From Microtetraspora glauca (GTDB lineage Bacteria; Actinomycetota; Actinomycetes; Streptomycetales; Streptomycetaceae), in contig JOFO01000014.1 of assembly GCA_000721275.1 (NCBI GenBank), positions 73,707-137,706 on the forward strand: a stretch of 64,000 nucleotides of DNA. The letters are read 5' to 3'. Below the pieces are notes generated by a model, which saw nothing but the letters and a program-made list of their open reading frames with translations, made no database searches and was not told the origin of the DNA. The first letter of the stretch is position 1. The number at the start of each line of letters is the position of its first letter. The translations under genes and the position numbers were made by a program. This document shows positions 15,798 through 24,614 of the stretch, piece by piece.

Positions 15798-18700
15798 GCG
15801 GCCTCCTCCGGCGCCGCCGCGCCGCGGGCGTACTCCTCCTCGTACGCCTCCGGGCCCAGGGCCGCCCGGGCCCGGGCGGTGATCCGCAGCACGTCGTCGT
15901 GCTCGCCCTCCGGGAGCGGCACGCCGACGCCGGCGCGGGTGGCGGCGGCGGCGCCGAGCAGCCGGGCCGCGCGGGCGGCGTCGCCCGCGAGCGAGACGGC
16001 GCCGGCCAGACCCTCCATGCCGAGCGCGAGTGCGCGCGGGTCGCCCGTCGCCCGGGCGGCGGCGAGGCCCGAGGTCTGCAGCTCCAGGGCCCGCTCCGCG
16101 TCACCGCGCAGCTCGGCCGCGAAGCCCAGCTCGGCCAGGATCAGCGCGGGCATGCCCGGTTCGTAGCCCATCCGCCGGTGGGTGTCGAGGACGTTGCGCA
16201 TGTGGGCCTCGGCGGCGTCGAGGTCGCCCTCGCGGCGGGCGCCCATGCCGAGCCCGATCTCCGCGTACTGCTCGCCGAAGCTGTCGGTCTGCTCGACCGC
16301 GATCCGCCGGGCCCGCTCGTGGAACTCCCGCGCCCGCCCGTACTCCCGGGTGAGCAGTGCGATCCGGCCGAGGCCGGACAGCTGGAACGACACCTCGCGG
16401 CGCAGGTCCAGGCGCTCGGCGATGTCCAGGCAGGTCCGGTGGAGTTCCGCGGCGTACGCGTACTCCCCCACGATCTCCGCGCGCGTCTGGAGCGGCACCA
16501 TGGCCTGCAACCGGCCCCACTCGTCGCCGAGTTCGCGGAACAGCTTTAGGCTCCGCTCGCCGTCGCGCAGCAACGCCGGGAAGTCGCCGCGGAGTTTGGC
16601 GTGGAAGGAGCGGGTGGCGAGGGCCGCCGCCGTGCCCCAGCGGTCGCCCAGCTCCTCGAAGCGGGCGAGGGCCCCGTCGACCAGGGCGGCGCTCGCCTCG
16701 GCGTCCCCGATGCCGTAGAGGTGGGAGCCGAGGAACCACGCGGCGCGCGCCTGTTCCAGCGGGTCGTGCACGGTCTCGTACGCCCGCAGGGCGGAGCGGT
16801 ACTCGGCGAGCGGGTCGGCGCTGCCTCCCGAGGCCAGCCGGACGCCGCCGAGCCAGGCCGCGGCACGGGCGCGGAGCGCGGCGGGCGCGGGGCCGGGCAC
16901 GGCGAGGGCGGCGGCGAGCGAGCGCTCGGCCTCGGCGGCCCGGCCGCGCAGCCGCCAGTACCAGCTGAGCGCGGTCGCGAGGCGGAGCGCGGTCTCCGCG
17001 TCCCCGGCCGCGACCGCGGAGTCGAGGGCGCCGCGCAGGTTCGCCGTCTCGTCGTCGAGACGGCGGAGCCAGGACGCCTGTGCGGCTCCCCGCAGCAGCG
17101 GCTCGGCCCGTTCGGCCAGCCGCAGGTAGTGGGCCCGGTGCGCGGCGCGTACGGCCTCCGTCTCGCCGGCCTCGCGCAGCCGCTCCCCGGCGTAGGCCGC
17201 GACCGATTCCAGGAGCCGGTAGCGCACGCCGCCGTCGGGGCCCGCGGGGGCGGCGACGACGAGGGACGCGTCGACCAGCCGGGACAGCAGGTCGACGACG
17301 TCGGCGGGGTCCGGCCCCGGGCCGGGGACGCCCGCCGTGACCTCCTCGGCGGCGTCCAGGGCGCAGCCGTCGGCGTGCACGGCGAGGCGGCGCAGGACGG
17401 TCCGCTCGCCGGGGCCGAGCAGGTCCCAGCTCCAGTCGAGGACCGAGCGGAGGGTCCGCTGGCGGGCGGGCGCGTCCCGGGAACCGACGGCGAGCAGCCG
17501 GAAGCGGTCGTCGAGCCGGTCCGCGACCTCGCGGACGCCGAGGGCACGCACGCGCGTGGCGGCCATCTCCAGGGCGAGCGGGATGCCGTCGAGCCGCCGG
17601 CAGATCGCGGCGACGGCGCCGGCGGTGGCCGCGTCCAGGGTGAAGCCGGGCGCGGCGGCGGTGGCCCGGGCGACGAACAGCTCCACCGCGCCGAACCGGC
17701 CCGGGTCCGCCGGATCCAGGGACTCCCCCGGCCGCGGGCGGGGCAGCGGCGCCACCTCGTGCAGGTGCTCGCCGGTGAGCCCGAGCGGGACCTGGCTGGT
17801 GGCGAGGATGCGCAGCGCGGGCGCGGCGGCGAGCAGGCGGGCGGCCAGCGCGGCGACGGGCTCGACGACGTGCTCGCAGTTGTCGAGGACGAGCAGGACG
17901 GGGGCCTCGCCGAGGGCGCGGGCGATCCGGTCGACCGGCGGGAGCGGGTCGGTGCCCGGGGCGGGCGGCACGTCGTCGCGGACGCCCGCGGCGCGGCCGA
18001 CGGCCTCCCGGACCTCGGCGGAGGCGGTCTCCCGCCGGCCGTCCGCGGCGCGGTCGAGGGCGGCGAGCTCCACCAGCCGCACCCCGCCGGGGAACGCCGT
18101 CGCGGCGCGGGCGGCGACCGCGAGGGCGAGACGGGTCTTGCCGACGCCGCCGGAGCCGGTGAGGGTGACCAGCCGTCCGGTACGGAGCAGGGCGCCGAGC
18201 TCCTCGACGGCGGCGTCGCGGCCGATGAGCCCGGTGAGCGCGGCGGGGACGGGCGCCGCGGGGACGGCCGGCGTGCCGGAGGGCGCCGGTGCGGGGCCGG
18301 TGCCGGCGGGCGGCGCCGGGTGGGGCGGGGCGGGGGCGAGGCCGGGGGCCTGGGTGAGGATCGACCGGTGCAGGGCGGCGAGTTCGGGGCCCGGGTCGAC
18401 GCCCAGCTCCTCGGCGAGCCGGGTCCGCACCTCCTCGTACCCGGTCAGCGCCTCGCTCTGGCGGCCGGCGAGGTAGAGCGCGCGGAGGTGGACGGCGCGC
18501 AGCCGCTCCCGGAGCGGGTGGAGCGCGACCGGGCCGCCGAGTTCGTCGGCGACCTCGGCGTGCAGGCCGAGGGCGAGGCGGGCCTCGGCGCGCTCCTCCA
18601 GGACGGAGAGCCGCTGCTCCTCCAGCCGGGCGGCGGTGGCGCGGGCGAACTCCTCGTCGGCGAAGTCGGCGAGCGCGGGGCCGCGCCACTCGGCGAGCGC

Positions 18701-19084
18701 GTCGCCGAGGAGGGCCGCGCGGGCGGCGGGGCCGGTGGCGGTCCTGGCCCGCTCGGCGAGGGCGCGGAAGCGGTCGGCGTCCACGCTGCCGGGCGGGGCT
18801 TCGAGGACGTACCCGGGCGGCCGGGAGACGAGCAGCCGCCGGGCCCCCGGTTCGGCCTCCTCCAGGGCCCTGCGCAGCCGCCACACCTTGTTCTGGAGGA
18901 CGCCGGCGGGCCGCGCCGGCGGATCGTGCGGCCACACCTCGCCGACCAGCCGGTCGGCGGGCACGACCTCCCCGCGGTGCGTCAGGAGGCAGGCGAGCAG
19001 GGCGCGGACCTTCGCCTCGGGGACGGTGATCTCGGCCCCGTCGTCCGTCCACACGGCCAGCGGCCCCAGCACCCCGAAACGCAT
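15794..19084 (-). CDS. SARP/AfsR-type transcriptional regulator with BTAD, NB-ARC ATPase and TPR regions
   Basis: This 1096-aa regulator has an N-terminal OmpR-like winged helix (residues 1-95, MRFGVLGPLAVWTDDG...VLQNKVWRLRRAL), a BTAD (about 100-245), a proline-rich linker, an NB-ARC-type ATPase (about 285-560) with Walker A TGSGGVGKTRLA (about 309-319) and VLLVLDNCEHVVEP, and C-terminal TPR-like helices to the end. AfsR-type proteins activate antibiotic or stress genes by binding 11-bp spaced direct repeats near -35. I chose the ATG at 19084 over the in-frame GTG at 19093: a TAGGGT -10 (19092-19097 on the minus strand) ends 7 nt before the ATG, which predicts a leaderless transcript. Four 11-bp repeats lie just upstream. 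The divergent MFS exporter is the likeliest target. Confidence 0.92.
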   Translation of the reverse strand: MRFGVLGPLAVWTDDGAEITVPEAKVRALLACLLTHRGEVVPADRLVGEVWPHDPPARPAGVLQNKVWRLRRALEEAEPGARRLLVSRPPGYVLEAPPGSVDADRFRALAERARTATGPAARAALLGDALAEWRGPALADFADEEFARATAARLEEQRLSVLEERAEARLALGLHAEVADELGGPVALHPLRERLRAVHLRALYLAGRQSEALTGYEEVRTRLAEELGVDPGPELAALHRSILTQAPGLAPAPPHPAPPAGTGPAPAPSGTPAVPAAPVPAALTGLIGRDAAVEELGALLRTGRLVTLTGSGGVGKTRLALAVAARAATAFPGGVRLVELAALDRAADGRRETASAEVREAVGRAAGVRDDVPPAPGTDPLPPVDRIARALGEAPVLLVLDNCEHVVEPVAALAARLLAAAPALRILATSQVPLGLTGEHLHEVAPLPRPRPGESLDPADPGRFGAVELFVARATAAAPGFTLDAATAGAVAAICRRLDGIPLALEMAATRVRALGVREVADRLDDRFRLLAVGSRDAPARQRTLRSVLDWSWDLLGPGERTVLRRLAVHADGCALDAAEEVTAGVPGPGPDPADVVDLLSRLVDASLVVAAPAGPDGGVRYRLLESVAAYAGERLREAGETEAVRAAHRAHYLRLAERAEPLLRGAAQASWLRRLDDETANLRGALDSAVAAGDAETALRLATALSWYWRLRGRAAEAERSLAAALAVPGPAPAALRARAAAWLGGVRLASGGSADPLAEYRSALRAYETVHDPLEQARAAWFLGSHLYGIGDAEASAALVDGALARFEELGDRWGTAAALATRSFHAKLRGDFPALLRDGERSLKLFRELGDEWGRLQAMVPLQTRAEIVGEYAYAAELHRTCLDIAERLDLRREVSFQLSGLGRIALLTREYGRAREFHERARRIAVEQTDSFGEQYAEIGLGMGARREGDLDAAEAHMRNVLDTHRRMGYEPGMPALILAELGFAAELRGDAERALELQTSGLAAARATGDPRALALGMEGLAGAVSLAGDAARAARLLGAAAATRAGVGVPLPEGEHDDVLRITARARAALGPEAYEEEYARGAAAPEEAA

Positions 19085-19091
19085 GCCGCTC

Positions 19092-19097
19092 ACCCTA
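19092..19097 (-). promoter_or_regulatory. -10 box (TAGGGT) of the SARP gene, leaderless start predicted
   Basis: On the minus strand TAGGGT is followed by GAGCGGC (7 nt) and then the ATG at 19084. This spacing puts the first transcribed base at or next to the start codon. The 11-bp repeats begin 19 bp further upstream, in the -35 zone. Confidence 0.5.
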
Positions 19098-19116
19098 GAT
19101 CACGCCGCCGGCGGCG

Positions 19117-19160
19117 GGACCGGGAACGGACCGGGAGCGAACCGAGAGGGGACCGAGAGC
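19117..19160 (+). promoter_or_regulatory. Four tandem 11-bp direct repeats, predicted SARP binding array
   Basis: Four consecutive 11-mers run without a gap: GGACCGGGAAC (19117), GGACCGGGAGC (19128), GAACCGAGAGG (19139) and GGACCGAGAGC (19150). SARP regulators bind heptamers repeated with 11-bp period, close to one DNA turn. A CAGGGT -10-like hexamer begins 9 bp after the array (19170-19175) and points to the MFS gene, which matches SARP promoter geometry. The array lies between the SARP gene and that exporter gene. Confidence 0.75.
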
Positions 19161-19230
19161 GCCTCCCGGCAGGGTCGTCCCCGAGGTCAACGAGACCATC
19201 TCTCCCCCGGTTCAGCAGGAAGGGACGACC

Positions 19231-20760
19231 ATGTCCGTCATCTCACCGATGGACGCCCCGCCGCGCGCGGGGCGCCGGGAGTGGGCGGGGCTCGCCGTGC
19301 TGGCGCTGCCCACGCTGCTCATCTCGCTCGACCAGAGCGTGCTGTTCCTGGCCCTGCCCCACCTCACGGAGTCGCTGCGGCCGACCGGCACCCAGTCCTT
19401 GTGGATCATGGACGCGTACGGGTTCCTCATCGCCGGCTTCCTCATCACGATGGGCGCGCTCGGCAACCGGATCGGGCGGCGCAGGCTGCTGCTCGTGGGG
19501 GCCGTGGCGGTCGCGCTGACCTCGCTGCTCGCCGCGTACGCGACCAGCGCGGAGATGCTGATCGCGGCCCGGGCGCTGCTCGGCGTCGCGGCGGCCACCC
19601 TGATGCCGTCGACGCTGTCGCTGGTCAACAGCATGTTCCGGGACCCGCAGCAGCGCGGCCGGGCGATCGCCGTGTGGGCGGGCTGCTTCATGGCGGGCAC
19701 GGCGCTCGGTCCGGTCGTCGGCGGTCTGCTCCTCGAACGCTTCTGGTGGGGCTCGGTGTTCCTGCTCGGCGTGCCGGTGATGCTGGTGCTGCTCGTCGCG
19801 GGGCCCCGGCTGCTGCCGGAGTACACGGAGCCGGGCGGCGGGCGCCTGGACCCGGTGAGCGTCGTCCTGTCGCTGGCGGCGGTGCTGCCGGTGATCCACG
19901 GGCTGAAGGAACTGGCCCGGCACGGCTGGTCGGTCGTGCCCCTGCTGACGCTCGCGGGCGGGGTGGCGGTCGGCGCGGTGTTCGTAGCGCGGCAGAAGCG
20001 GATCGCGCACCCGCTGCTCGACCTGGGGCTGCTGCGGGGGCGCGGGTTCGCGGCGGCGCTGGCGATCCTGCTGGTGTCGATGATCGCGACGGCCGGCAGC
20101 TACCTCTTCATCACCGGCTACCTCCAGCTCGTCGCCGGCCTGTCGCCGATGGAGGCCGGCCTGTGGATGGTGCCGTCGGCGGTCGCGTCGATCGTGGCGG
20201 CGCAGCTGGCGCCGACGCTGGCCCGGCGCTTCCCGGTGCACCTGGTGGTCGCGGGCGGGCTGCTGGTGGCGGCGGTGGGTTACGGGCTGCTGGTCCTGGT
20301 GGGTCCGGCGGGCGGGATGCCGCTGCTGGTCGCGGGTTTCGTGGCGGCGTTCTTCGGCGGCGGGCCGATCGGCGCGCTGGGCACGGCCCTGGTGGTGGGG
20401 TCGGCGCCGCCGGAGCGGGCCGGGTCGGCGGCGGCGCTGTCGTCGGTCTGCGGCGACCTCGGCGCGGCGCTGGGCGTGGCACTCCTCGGCAGCCTGGGCA
20501 CGGCGGTGTACCAGGGGACGGTGGAGGTCCCGGACGGGGTTGCGCCGGGGCTGGCGGAGGCGGTCGGGAACGGCGCGGACGCGGCGCTCGTGGCGGCGGG
20601 GGCGCTGCCGGCGGGCGCGGCGGAGACGGCCGCCCGGGTCCTGGACGCGGCCCGCGAGGCGTACACGAACGGCCTGAACGCGGCGGGCGCGGTGTGCGCG
20701 GTGATCGCGCTGGCGTCGGCGGCCGTCGCGGCGACGGCCCTGCGCAGGGCGTCCGTCTGA
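19231..20760 (+). CDS. MFS multidrug exporter, DHA2 (14-TMS) type
   Basis: This 509-aa integral membrane protein has about 14 predicted helices. It shows the DHA2 signature near the start (LLISLDQSVLFLALPHL), motif A in the first cytoplasmic loop (GALGNRIGRRRLLLVGA) and an antiporter motif-C-like stretch (AGTALGPVVGGLLL). It probably exports a drug or metabolite in exchange for protons; the substrate is unknown. The ATG follows a GGAAGGGACGACC ribosome site. The gene is divergent from the SARP regulator, and the four 11-bp repeats with a -10-like element lie 70-114 bp before its start, so SARP activation is likely. Confidence 0.92.
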   Translation: MSVISPMDAPPRAGRREWAGLAVLALPTLLISLDQSVLFLALPHLTESLRPTGTQSLWIMDAYGFLIAGFLITMGALGNRIGRRRLLLVGAVAVALTSLLAAYATSAEMLIAARALLGVAAATLMPSTLSLVNSMFRDPQQRGRAIAVWAGCFMAGTALGPVVGGLLLERFWWGSVFLLGVPVMLVLLVAGPRLLPEYTEPGGGRLDPVSVVLSLAAVLPVIHGLKELARHGWSVVPLLTLAGGVAVGAVFVARQKRIAHPLLDLGLLRGRGFAAALAILLVSMIATAGSYLFITGYLQLVAGLSPMEAGLWMVPSAVASIVAAQLAPTLARRFPVHLVVAGGLLVAAVGYGLLVLVGPAGGMPLLVAGFVAAFFGGGPIGALGTALVVGSAPPERAGSAAALSSVCGDLGAALGVALLGSLGTAVYQGTVEVPDGVAPGLAEAVGNGADAALVAAGALPAGAAETAARVLDAAREAYTNGLNAAGAVCAVIALASAAVAATALRRASV

Positions 20761-20865
20761 CGACCGCCCGGGTCCGTCGCGGTCCCCGGCCGTCTCCTCC
20801 GGACCGTGCCGGGCCCGCCGGGCGTCGCCGTACGCAACCTTTCCGCGCCGGGCGCGGTCTGATCA

Positions 20866-20900
20866 TCCGCCGGGGCACCACCGGGACGTGCCCCGGCGGA
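20866..20900. terminator. Strong hairpin between the MFS gene and the next gene
   Basis: A perfect 13-bp stem, TCCGCCGGGGCAC (20866-20878), pairs with GTGCCCCGGCGGA (20888-20900) around a 9-nt loop. It lies 105 nt after the MFS stop and 34 nt before the next start. It could terminate the MFS transcript or act in the leader of the next gene; there is no T tract. Confidence 0.55.
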
Positions 20901-20934
20901 CGCCCACGCCCGGATCCTGCCGCGGAGGACCGCC

Positions 20935-21483
20935 ATGACCGACAGCACCGCCCCCGAGCCCTCGCCGGAGGCCCTGTCCGAGCTGCTGGACGCCGACCGG
21001 ACGCGGGCGCTGCGGGCGCTGATGCCGCCGTGGCCGGCGTTCGCGCTGTCGGTGGTCTGCGCCGCCGCGGTGTGGGTGCCGGACGAGGGCGTGGCGCGGA
21101 CGGTGGCGGTGCTGTCCGTGCTGGCGCCCGGCGCCTGGGCCCTGCTGCGGAACGGGGCGCTGACCCGGGAGGCGACCGTGTACGCGCCGGACGACCCGGA
21201 GGACGGCCCCGCCGATCCGGTGCTCGCGGCGCGGGTGGCCGCCCGGATGCTGGTGGTCACGAACGTGGCCGTCTCCGCGGTGCTCGCGGCGGCGGTGCTG
21301 TGGGCGCCGCTGACCTGGCTGCGGGTGCTGCTCGCGCTGTTCTGCCTGTGGGGCGCCGCCGACCTGTTCCGGCAGGCGGGGGCCGCGCGCCGGGCCCGCG
21401 AGGTGATCGCGCGGAGCCGGCGCGAGCCCTGGTACCCGGCGTACCGCGCCCGGATCGCGGCGCGGCGGGCCGTCCTGGGCTGA
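20935..21483 (+). CDS. Small membrane protein of unknown function
   Basis: This 182-aa protein has a soluble N-terminus (DSTAPEPSPEALSELLDADRTRAL) and about four hydrophobic segments: PAFALSVVCAAAVWV and VAVLSVLAPGAWALL, then MLVVTNVAVSAVLAAAVLW and LLALFCLWGAADLF. It ends with a basic tail (RSRREPWYPAYRARIAARRAV). I recognise no family. GGAGGA lies 5 nt before the ATG. It follows the MFS exporter on the same strand but is separated by 174 bp and a strong hairpin, so it may have its own promoter. It is convergent with the DUF5713-like gene. Confidence 0.75.
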   Translation: MTDSTAPEPSPEALSELLDADRTRALRALMPPWPAFALSVVCAAAVWVPDEGVARTVAVLSVLAPGAWALLRNGALTREATVYAPDDPEDGPADPVLAARVAARMLVVTNVAVSAVLAAAVLWAPLTWLRVLLALFCLWGAADLFRQAGAARRAREVIARSRREPWYPAYRARIAARRAVLG

Positions 21484-21507
21484 CAACCCGGCCGCGGGGC
21501 GGGGCCG

Positions 21508-21849
21508 TCACCACGTGCGGGGGGCGATCAGCTCCTCCGGGTCGGCGCCGGCGTAGCCGTACGCGACGGCGACGAACCGGAAGTCGCCGCCTATCTCCTC
21601 GCGGGCGACGGTCTCGATCTCGCTCCCGGCGGCCTCGAACTCGGCCTCCAGGCGGTTGAACTCCTCCGTCGCCGCGTGCGTGAGCCGGTAGAGCTCCGGC
21701 AGGCCGGCGGGGCGCTCGGCCTCGATCCGCTCGCAGAGCCGGAGCAGGATCTCCCGGCCCTTGTCGACGACGTGGTCGGGGAAGTACCCGTCCTCGTACA
21801 GTCCGCGCAGGAACGCGTGCTCCCCCACCGTGTCGTTGGCGATCCCCAT
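21508..21849 (-). CDS. DUF5713-like small protein
   Basis: This 113-aa acidic protein starts MGIANDTVGEHAFLRGLYEDGYFP and contains long amphipathic helices (VVDKGREILLRLCERIEAERP, LTHAATEEFNRLEAEFEAAGSEIETVAREEIGGDF). This matches my recollection of the DUF5713 family, which has no known function. I chose the ATG at 21849, which has GGGAGGGG about 10 nt upstream; the frame stays open upstream but reads as low-complexity proline/serine. It is convergent with the membrane protein and 70 nt downstream of the GNAT gene on the same strand. Confidence 0.75.
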   Translation of the reverse strand: MGIANDTVGEHAFLRGLYEDGYFPDHVVDKGREILLRLCERIEAERPAGLPELYRLTHAATEEFNRLEAEFEAAGSEIETVAREEIGGDFRFVAVAYGYAGADPEELIAPRTW

Positions 21850-21919
21850 GGTCCGCTGGTCCCCTCCCGTGCGTGCGCTCTCTCCTCCCGATGATGCCCG
21901 GGGGCACCGACAACGCGGC

Positions 21920-22705
21920 TCAGGCGTGCGTGTACGGGGTGGTGGTGGTGAGCGGGACGAAGCCGAGGCGCTGGAGGATGGGGCGGCTGGTGGGGGCCGC
22001 GTCGACCTGGACGTACCGGTGGCCGTGGGCGGCGGCGACGCGGGCGCGATGGGCGACGAGGGCACGGTAGAGGCCCCGGCCGCGCCACGCGCGGACGGTA
22101 CCGCCGCCCCAGAGTCCGGCGAAGTCGGTGCCGGGGTACAGCTCCAGGCGGGCGGCGCTGACGGGGACGCCGTCGGCGAGGGCGAGGACGGCGGGGACGG
22201 TGCCGGGGTCGGCGGCGAGCCGTTCGAGGAGGCGATGGGCGAGGTGGGAGGCGTCGGTGCCGAAGGCCTGTTCGTGGACCCACGCGACCTGCCGGACCCC
22301 TTCCTCGTCGGTGACCTCGCGGAGTTCGACGCCGTCCGGCAGCGCCACCGGGCCGCCCTGCGCGCTCGCCTCGGCGACCAGCAGGGTCTCCGGCTCCTCG
22401 GGGGTGAAGCCGGCCGCGACGAGCCGTGCGGCGAGGTCGGCGGGGCCGTCGTGGCCGTACAGCTTCCACTCGAAGGGGACGCCCCGCGCCCGGAAGTGGG
22501 CGAGCTGGGCGGCGATGGCGGCGTCGGCGGTGCGCGCGTCGAGGCCGGACCAGAGGACGCCGTTCCAGGCGTGGGCGGGGCCGGTCTGGCGGACGACGGC
22601 GCCGTCGCGTTCGACGCGGCAGCCGGGTCCGTCGGGGCGCGCCGCCTGCCGCAGCTGCCGGTCGTACAGGTCCAGGAGGTGGGGTGCGTGGCTCATCGTG
22701 GCCAT
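21920..22705 (-). CDS. GNAT-family N-acetyltransferase
   Basis: This 261-aa protein has the GNAT acetyl-CoA binding stretch in its last third (WGGGTVRAWRGRGLYRALVAHRARVAAAHGHRYVQVDA), ending with the usual PILQRLGFVPL. The N-terminal 110 residues (WNGVLWSGLDARTADAAIAAQLAHF, ...WKLYGHDGPADLAARLVAAGF) form a second, probably degenerate GNAT-like or substrate domain. The substrate is unknown. In-frame ATGs at 22705 and 22696 are both possible and neither has a clear ribosome site; I use the first. Confidence 0.8.
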   Translation of the reverse strand: MATMSHAPHLLDLYDRQLRQAARPDGPGCRVERDGAVVRQTGPAHAWNGVLWSGLDARTADAAIAAQLAHFRARGVPFEWKLYGHDGPADLAARLVAAGFTPEEPETLLVAEASAQGGPVALPDGVELREVTDEEGVRQVAWVHEQAFGTDASHLAHRLLERLAADPGTVPAVLALADGVPVSAARLELYPGTDFAGLWGGGTVRAWRGRGLYRALVAHRARVAAAHGHRYVQVDAAPTSRPILQRLGFVPLTTTTPYTHA

Positions 22706-22822
22706 TGAAGGACGGTCGCCGGGCGCGGGCAACGCCTTTTCCCGCGGCGGGGGCCGCACGCCGCTTCCGGTGCCGCGTCCGCCGGCGCCGTGCCCGCCGG
22801 CGCCGGGGCGTCCCTGCGTACC

Positions 22823-23377
22823 TCAGGCGCCGGCGTCGTGCCGGAGCGGGGTGATCTGGTCGATGTCGTAGCGGACGCGGAGCCGGGCGATGGCGGCGTG
22901 GTCGACCTCGCCGCCGTCCCCGGCCTCCGCCAGGATCTCCAACAGCTCCTCGAAGTACCGCTCGTGGTCGGGCGGCGGCGACGCCTGGAAGAGCATCCGG
23001 GCCGGGGTGCCGGTGGGGTTGGCGAAGGCGTGCGGGCAGCCGGGCGGCACCAGGATGAGGGTGCCCGGGGTGGCCCGGACGACCCGCTGCCCGGACGCGG
23101 ACTCCCAGTCGCGCCAGCTGTCGCGGGTGCGGACGAGCGGTTCGAAGGCGAGGACGTCGAGTTCGCCGTCGAGCAGGTAGAACAGCTCCTCGCTGTGCCC
23201 GTGGGCGTGCGCCCCGACGTCGAAGCCGGGCGGGACGACGACCTCGAAGGTGGAGGCGGCGCGGGAGTGTTCGCCGGTCACCTTGAAGGTGACGTGCTGG
23301 GCGGCGGTGGTCAGGGTGCGGCCGTGGCCGGGCGGGACGACGAGCCCGCCCGCGGCTCCGATGGCGGTGGCTGTCAC
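22823..23377 (-). CDS. Cupin-domain protein
   Basis: This 184-aa protein has one conserved cupin barrel. Motif 1 is visible as GAHAHGHSEELFYLLDGELDV (two His and one Glu as metal ligands) and motif 2 as PGTLILVPPGCPHAFANPTG (the last His). The C-terminal 50 residues are helical. Single-cupin proteins are often metal-dependent dioxygenases, isomerases or sensors; which one applies here is unknown. The GTG at 23377 lies 16 nt after the P450 stop with AGGAG in between, so the cupin is the second gene of a P450-cupin operon and probably acts on the same substrate. Confidence 0.85.
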   Translation of the reverse strand: MTATAIGAAGGLVVPPGHGRTLTTAAQHVTFKVTGEHSRAASTFEVVVPPGFDVGAHAHGHSEELFYLLDGELDVLAFEPLVRTRDSWRDWESASGQRVVRATPGTLILVPPGCPHAFANPTGTPARMLFQASPPPDHERYFEELLEILAEAGDGGEVDHAAIARLRVRYDIDQITPLRHDAGA

Positions 23378-23393
23378 GGGGCGCCTGCTCCTG

Positions 23394-24614
23394 TCACCAG
23401 GTCACGGGAAGGGTCTCGGGGCCGCGGATGAGGGCGCCGCGCTGCCAGCGGAGTTCGTCCTCGGGGACGGCGAGCCGCAGGTCGGGGAAGCGGTTCCACA
23501 GGGAGGCGAGGAGGATCTCGGACTCGATGCGGGCGAGCGCGGAGCCCGGGCAGTAGTGCGGCCCGTGGCCGAAGGCGACGTGCGGGTTGTACGCGCGGTC
23601 GAAGTCGAGCCGCTCCGGTTCGGCGAAGACGTCCGGGTCGCGGTTGGCGGTCAGGTACGAGACGTAGACGGGGTCTCCGGCGGGGATGAGGACGCCGCCG
23701 ACCTCGACGTCCTCGGTCGCGATCCGGGAGAGGCCGACGGCGTTGCGGTGCGGGATGTACCGCAGCAGTTCGTCGACGGCCTGCGGGATCAGCTCGGGTT
23801 CGGCGCGCAGCCGGGCGAGGTGTCCGGGGTGGGTGAGCAGCGCGTAGACCATGTTGGCGCTGTTGTTGCGGACGGCGTGGGCGCCGCCGATCTGGATGAG
23901 GACGGCGAGGCCGACGGCCTCGTGCCCGGTGAGCGTCCCGTCGGCGACGGCCTCGGCGAGGACGGCGGCGAGCTGGTCGCTTCCGGCGGCGTGGCGGCCG
24001 CCGATGAGTTCGGTGAAGTAGGCGCCCATCTCGGCCTTGGCCCGCTCGCTGGCCTCGCGGCCCGCGCCGGCCGAGATGATGGTGTCGGACCAGTGGGCCA
24101 TGAGGTGCCGGTCGGCCTCGGGGACGCCCATCAGTTCGCTGACCATGGCGAGCGGGAAGGGCCGGTTGACGGACTCCATGAGGTCGGCGGGGGCGCCGTG
24201 CTCGGCCATCCGGTCGAGGAGCCCGTCCATGACGGCCTGCGCGTGGTCGCGCAGCGAGGCCAGCGCGCGGGCGCTGAAGGCGCGGGCGACGACCCGGCGC
24301 ATCCGGGTGTGGTCCGGCGGGTCGGCGAAGCCGACGGCGCCCTCCATCGGGATGAAGTGGGGGGCGAGCCGGGTGATGGAGCGGCCCCAGACGGCCTGGC
24401 GGCTGAAGCGGGGGTCGACGGAGACGAACTTGACGTCCTCGTAGCGGGTGACGAGCCAGGCGTGGCCCTCGCCGTGCGGGAGCCGGACGCGGGTGACCGG
24501 GTCCTCGTGGAGGAGCCGGGCGAGCAGCGGGTCGAAGTCGAGGCCGGTGAGGTCGGGTACCGCCCAGAAGTGGACCTGTGGGGTGTCGGCGGTTCCGGTG
24601 GCCGTGGTGGTCAC
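23394..24614 (-). CDS. Cytochrome P450 with unusual I-helix
   Basis: This 406-aa soluble bacterial class-I P450 has the heme-binding loop FGHGPHYCPGSALAR with the thiolate cysteine, the ExxR-like segment around DELLRYIPHRNAVGLSRIA, and a typical meander. The I-helix reads LIQIGGAHAVRNNSANM where most P450s have AGHETTANM, so the acid-alcohol pair that delivers protons to iron-bound oxygen is replaced by Asn-Asn. That is seen in P450s with atypical chemistry. I chose the GTG at 24614 (GGGGGTGA upstream); the earlier in-frame sequence is GC-rich leader. It is co-transcribed with the cupin. No ferredoxin gene is adjacent. Confidence 0.9.
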   Translation of the reverse strand: MTTTATGTADTPQVHFWAVPDLTGLDFDPLLARLLHEDPVTRVRLPHGEGHAWLVTRYEDVKFVSVDPRFSRQAVWGRSITRLAPHFIPMEGAVGFADPPDHTRMRRVVARAFSARALASLRDHAQAVMDGLLDRMAEHGAPADLMESVNRPFPLAMVSELMGVPEADRHLMAHWSDTIISAGAGREASERAKAEMGAYFTELIGGRHAAGSDQLAAVLAEAVADGTLTGHEAVGLAVLIQIGGAHAVRNNSANMVYALLTHPGHLARLRAEPELIPQAVDELLRYIPHRNAVGLSRIATEDVEVGGVLIPAGDPVYVSYLTANRDPDVFAEPERLDFDRAYNPHVAFGHGPHYCPGSALARIESEILLASLWNRFPDLRLAVPEDELRWQRGALIRGPETLPVTW

